From contig JACQKO010000078.1 in assembly GCA_016204525.1 (NCBI GenBank), positions 1 through 25,412 on the forward strand: a stretch of 25,412 nt of DNA, given 5' to 3'. A program made the position numbers and the translations under genes. Under the pieces are notes generated by a model. It saw only the letters and a program-made list of their open reading frames with translations. It had not been told where the DNA came from and did not search any database. Positions 23,631-25,412 of this stretch are shown here, in pieces; positions within the stretch are counted from its first letter, which is position 1, and every line of letters starts with the position of its first letter. The stretch comes from Candidatus Levyibacteriota bacterium (GTDB lineage Bacteria > Patescibacteriota > Microgenomatia > Levybacterales > GWA1-39-11).

Positions 23631-23658
23631 ATTATACAATATCATACTTTAGTGTCAA
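23631..23658 (-). promoter_or_regulatory. Promoter of the HTH-methyltransferase gene
   Basis: A perfect TTGACA (23658-23653) and a perfect TATAAT (23636-23631) with a 16-bp spacer, the strongest promoter in the window. The predicted start near 23624 is three bases before the ATG. Confidence 0.8.
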
Positions 23659-23659
23659 T

Positions 23660-23750
23660 AATTTCTTTGTACTTTTGCGCCGCCAAAAGTACCAAAAGCT
23701 CTCGCTTTTTATTCTTTGTACTTTTCTGTCGAGAAAAGTACCAAAAGCTC
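23660..23750. repeat. Two tandem hairpin repeats
   Basis: Two units about 49 bp apart share TTCTTTGTACTTTT and AAAAGTACCAAAAGCTC. Unit 1 pairs GTACTTTTG (23669-23677) with CAAAAGTAC (23684-23692); unit 2 pairs GTACTTTTCT (23718-23727) with AGAAAAGTAC (23732-23741). The stems differ in sequence but both pair perfectly. Confidence 0.8.
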
Positions 23751-23999
23751 CCGCCTGTGCTCCTCATGCTTTGCAAATCTTCCTCGCTCACTAAAAGGTC
23801 CGCGATTCGGAACTATTCGTTCCTCACGCTTTCACCTTTTGCCTTCAAGGCCGTTCACTCGTCGCTTTTCCATGCATTCCGGTGCAACGGCGGTTTTATT
23901 GACTTATCGGCCGCTCCAAATGGCGAAATTTAAGGCTGTGACAAACAGCACATTTCCTAGAAGAGATAGAAACCAGCCAATATATATTGGGGGAAAATC
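23751..23999. other. Structured non-coding stretch of the 420-bp gap before ruvC
   Basis: This is the remainder of the 23622-24041 gap. It looks more GC-rich than its surroundings and holds nested inverted repeats: AAAAGGT (23793-23799) with ACCTTTT (23834-23840), enclosing GGAAC (23809-23813) and GTTCC (23819-23823). Open frames across it have no family resemblance and read through repeats, so I call no gene. It may be a degenerate repeat element or a structured RNA. Confidence 0.45.
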
Positions 24000-24031
24000 C
24001 TAGTAGCTAGTATCTAAGTCACTAGTTGCTA
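24000..24031. repeat. CTAG-rich dispersed repeat, copy 2
   Basis: Related to 22361-22392. Its last bases provide the start of the TATAAT (24030-24035) in front of ruvC. Confidence 0.7.
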
Positions 24032-24035
24032 TAAT
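24030..24035 (+). promoter_or_regulatory. -10 element of ruvC
   Basis: A perfect TATAAT whose predicted start is 24042, the A of the ruvC ATG. No convincing -35 is visible at the right spacing. Confidence 0.5.
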
Positions 24036-24041
24036 TATCCT

Positions 24042-24524
24042 ATGGTTATTCTGGGGGTAGATCCGGGCATTGCCCGTACCGGTTGGGGAATCATCGAAAA
24101 AACTCAAAACTCAAAACTCAAAACTCAAAACTTTGGGTGTATTGAAACAAAAGCGGGGCTACCTATCGAACGTCGTCTACAAATAATTCGGGAAGAATTG
24201 GTTCGAATAATAAAAAAGTATAAACCGAACTCTCTGGCAGTTGAAGAGTTATTTTTTAATACAAATGCCAAAACAGCCTTAATTGTCGGTCAGGCAAGAG
24301 GAGTCATGATTGTAACAGCAGCCGAACTCGGTTTGGAAGTTTTTTCCTATACTCCACTCCAAGTGAAAACCGCAATAACAGGATATGGGCGTGCTGAGAA
24401 AGACCAAATGGGGAAAATGGTAAAAATGCTTTTGGGTTTGGATTCGATCCCAAAACCTGATGATACTGTCGATGCCCTTGCCTGCGCAATCACCTGCGCA
24501 TTCTCAAATAAGCAACTGAGGTGA
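24042..24524 (+). CDS. ruvC: Holliday junction endonuclease RuvC
   Basis: A 160-residue protein with the complete RuvC catalytic set: Asp7 in LGVDPGIARTGWG, Glu68 in LAVEELFF, and Asp141 and Asp144 in PDDTVDALACA. It also has the family segments GQARGVMIV and TPLQVKTAITGYGRAEKDQM. It resolves Holliday junctions made mobile by RuvAB, encoded just downstream. Residues about 20-30 (KTQNSKLKTQN) are encoded by a tandem heptamer, AAAACTC, within a hairpin loop that varies in the family; the alignment to E. coli RuvC differs by only about one residue there. There is no Shine-Dalgarno; a leaderless mRNA is predicted. Confidence 0.95.
   Translation: MVILGVDPGIARTGWGIIEKTQNSKLKTQNFGCIETKAGLPIERRLQIIREELVRIIKKYKPNSLAVEELFFNTNAKTALIVGQARGVMIVTAAELGLEVFSYTPLQVKTAITGYGRAEKDQMGKMVKMLLGLDSIPKPDDTVDALACAITCAFSNKQLR
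24099..24132 (+). repeat. AAAACTC heptamer tandem repeat inside ruvC
   Basis: Four perfect units (24099-24126) and a nearly complete fifth (24127-24132) lie in the 5' part of ruvC. Because the unit is 7 bp, gain or loss of one unit would shift the frame. Confidence 0.9.
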
Positions 24525-24533
24525 GAAGCCAAC

Positions 24534-24560
24534 TTCACACATCGATTGTTATGCTATAAT
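24534..24560 (+). promoter_or_regulatory. Promoter of ruvA
   Basis: TTCACA (24534-24539) and a perfect TATAAT (24555-24560) with a short 15-bp spacer. The predicted start near 24567 is two bases before the ATG. Confidence 0.5.
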
Positions 24561-24568
24561 CGTTTTGC

Positions 24569-25141
24569 ATGATTGGGTATCTTGCTGGGACCGTAATAAT
24601 TCGAGATGATCCATATTTAATAATTGACGTTAGTGGTGTTGGTTATAAGATTCATGCGGCATCAGATGTTCTTTCTTCGGTTGGCGAACTTGGTTCGTCC
24701 CTCAAACTATTTACTTACACTCATGTCCGTGAAGATGCGCTTGAGCTTTATGGATTTCCAAAATACCAAGACCTCAAACTATTCGAATCCCTAATTAATG
24801 TTTCAGGGGTTGGGCCAAGGACTGCGATTGGAATTTTTGCAATTGGGGCAGGCGATGAGATTATCAAGGCGATAATTGATGCGGATGTTTCATTCTTTTC
24901 CGGTGTTCCTCGTCTTGGGACAAAAAATGCTCAGAAAATTATAATTGAACTTAAAAATAAAGTTGGCGGCGAAGATCTTGATTTATCGGGAGCCCCGAAT
25001 GGAGCAAGAAGCGAGCTAACGGCTGTCCTCAAAACATTCGGGTTCACTTCAAAAGAGATAAACGAAGCGGTTCGAAACATTGACCGTTCGGTGAGCGTTG
25101 AAGAACAAATTAAGATGGCACTCAAATACCTAGGGAAATAG
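24569..25141 (+). CDS. ruvA: Holliday junction DNA helicase subunit RuvA
   Basis: A 190-residue RuvA of normal length. Domain I (residues 1-62) is the OB fold beginning MIGYLAGTVIIRDDPYLIIDVSGVGYKIH. Domain II carries the helix-hairpin-helix pairs, LINVSGVGPRTAIGIFAI and FFSGVPRLGTKNAQKIIIELKNKV. Domain III (about 140-190), which contacts RuvB, ends in VEEQIKMALKYLGK. It forms the tetramer that binds the four-way junction and loads RuvB. It lies between ruvC and ruvB on the same strand, but a likely own promoter precedes it and a 59-bp gap with a dispersed repeat separates it from ruvB. Confidence 0.95.
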   Translation: MIGYLAGTVIIRDDPYLIIDVSGVGYKIHAASDVLSSVGELGSSLKLFTYTHVREDALELYGFPKYQDLKLFESLINVSGVGPRTAIGIFAIGAGDEIIKAIIDADVSFFSGVPRLGTKNAQKIIIELKNKVGGEDLDLSGAPNGARSELTAVLKTFGFTSKEINEAVRNIDRSVSVEEQIKMALKYLGK

Positions 25142-25143
25142 CT

Positions 25144-25193
25144 AAATAGCTGGATGGCTACATAGTTTAAAACTATTCAACTATTTTAACCAT
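25144..25193 (+). repeat. Dispersed palindromic repeat, copy 2
   Basis: Related to 16597-16647 in the dnaA-dnaN gap. Its centre is the perfect palindrome ATAGTTT-A-AAACTAT (25162-25176). Confidence 0.7.
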
Positions 25194-25200
25194 TATAACT

Positions 25201-25412
25201 ATGCCTAAAACTAAGGGTTCGATTGTTGATCAGGAGACAACCCCTGAAGAGGAAGTAATTTTTACTTCGCTTAGAGTTTCAGAGTGGGGAGATTTTGTGG
25301 GGCAAGAGCAGGTCAAGCGCTCTATCAAGATAGGAATCAGCGCTGCCAAAAAAAGAAAAGAGCCTCTTGAACATGTGCTTCTTTATGGGCCGCCCGGGCT
25401 TGGCAAAACCAC
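25201..25412 (+). CDS. ruvB: Holliday junction branch migration ATPase RuvB, N-terminal fragment
   Basis: The first 70 or so residues of RuvB, cut by the right edge. After a short acidic extension (TTPEEEV), the family sequence is clear: SLRVSEWGDFVGQEQVKRSIKIGISAA, EPLEHVLLYGPPGLGKTT with Walker A GPPGLGKT at about residues 62-69. RuvB is the AAA+ motor that drives branch migration with RuvA. The start is the ATG at 25201, preceded by the dispersed repeat and no Shine-Dalgarno. The arginine finger and C-terminal domain lie outside the window. Confidence 0.95.
   Translation, partial: MPKTKGSIVDQETTPEEEVIFTSLRVSEWGDFVGQEQVKRSIKIGISAAKKRKEPLEHVLLYGPPGLGKT

Noticed and set aside
23652..24003. 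Two overlapping small open frames on the plus strand before ruvC
   Set aside because: They run through tandem hairpin repeats, give cysteine/serine-rich translations without family likeness, and overlap each other in different frames.

Overview
This window looks like chromosomal DNA of a Candidate Phyla Radiation (Patescibacteria) bacterium, most likely Microgenomates-like. That placement is inferred from gene content: a DUF5667-type secreted protein, several two-helix T4SS-type pilins, PrgI and VirB4 next to core replication genes, and many short palindromic repeats between genes. TGA is used as a stop (for example at 2480-2482 and 20678-20680), so the code is ordinary table 11 and not the TGA=Gly code of Gracilibacteria/Absconditabacteria. 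The DNA is AT-rich by eye. I saw no tRNA, rRNA or CRISPR.

Layout. 1-60 (-): 5' end of nrdR, with a promoter carrying a tandem pair of NrdR-box-like sites. 261-15482: a type IV secretion/conjugation-like block. It runs DUF5667 protein (-), VirB6/TrbL-like polytopic protein (+), a 934-residue tail-anchored protein of unknown function (-), an ATPase fused to an OmpR-type winged helix (+), four T4SS-type pilins (one with a ~330-residue ectodomain), a PrgI/VirB3-like protein with an extra beta-sandwich-like domain, a TraC-like protein, VirB4 ATPase, a VirB1-like lytic transglycosylase with an M23-like tail, and a membrane-anchored Ig-like protein. No coupling protein (VirD4) and no relaxase lie in the window, so the function could be secretion, DNA uptake or cell contact and not necessarily conjugation.

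15483-18128 (-): dnaA-dnaN, with DnaA boxes and an AT-rich TAG-triplet tract between them (candidate oriC), and a perfect DnaA box inside the dnaA promoter. 18293-22339: a large GT4-membrane-GT2 glycosyltransferase fusion, an AI-2E family permease and a HAD hydrolase. 22527-23621 (-): an excisionase-type HTH fused to an EgtD-like methyltransferase, with related ~32-bp repeats on either side. 24042-25412: ruvC, ruvA and the start of ruvB.

Two themes cut across the window. First, many genes have a -10 element placed so that transcription would begin at or within a few bases of the start codon, and Shine-Dalgarno sites are scarce, so leaderless or near-leaderless mRNAs seem common. Second, intergenic gaps are filled with several families of palindromic repeats. 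The most striking is a 73-bp sequence that occurs twice (10701-10773, 11411-11483), ending both times exactly at the start codon of a T4SS gene.
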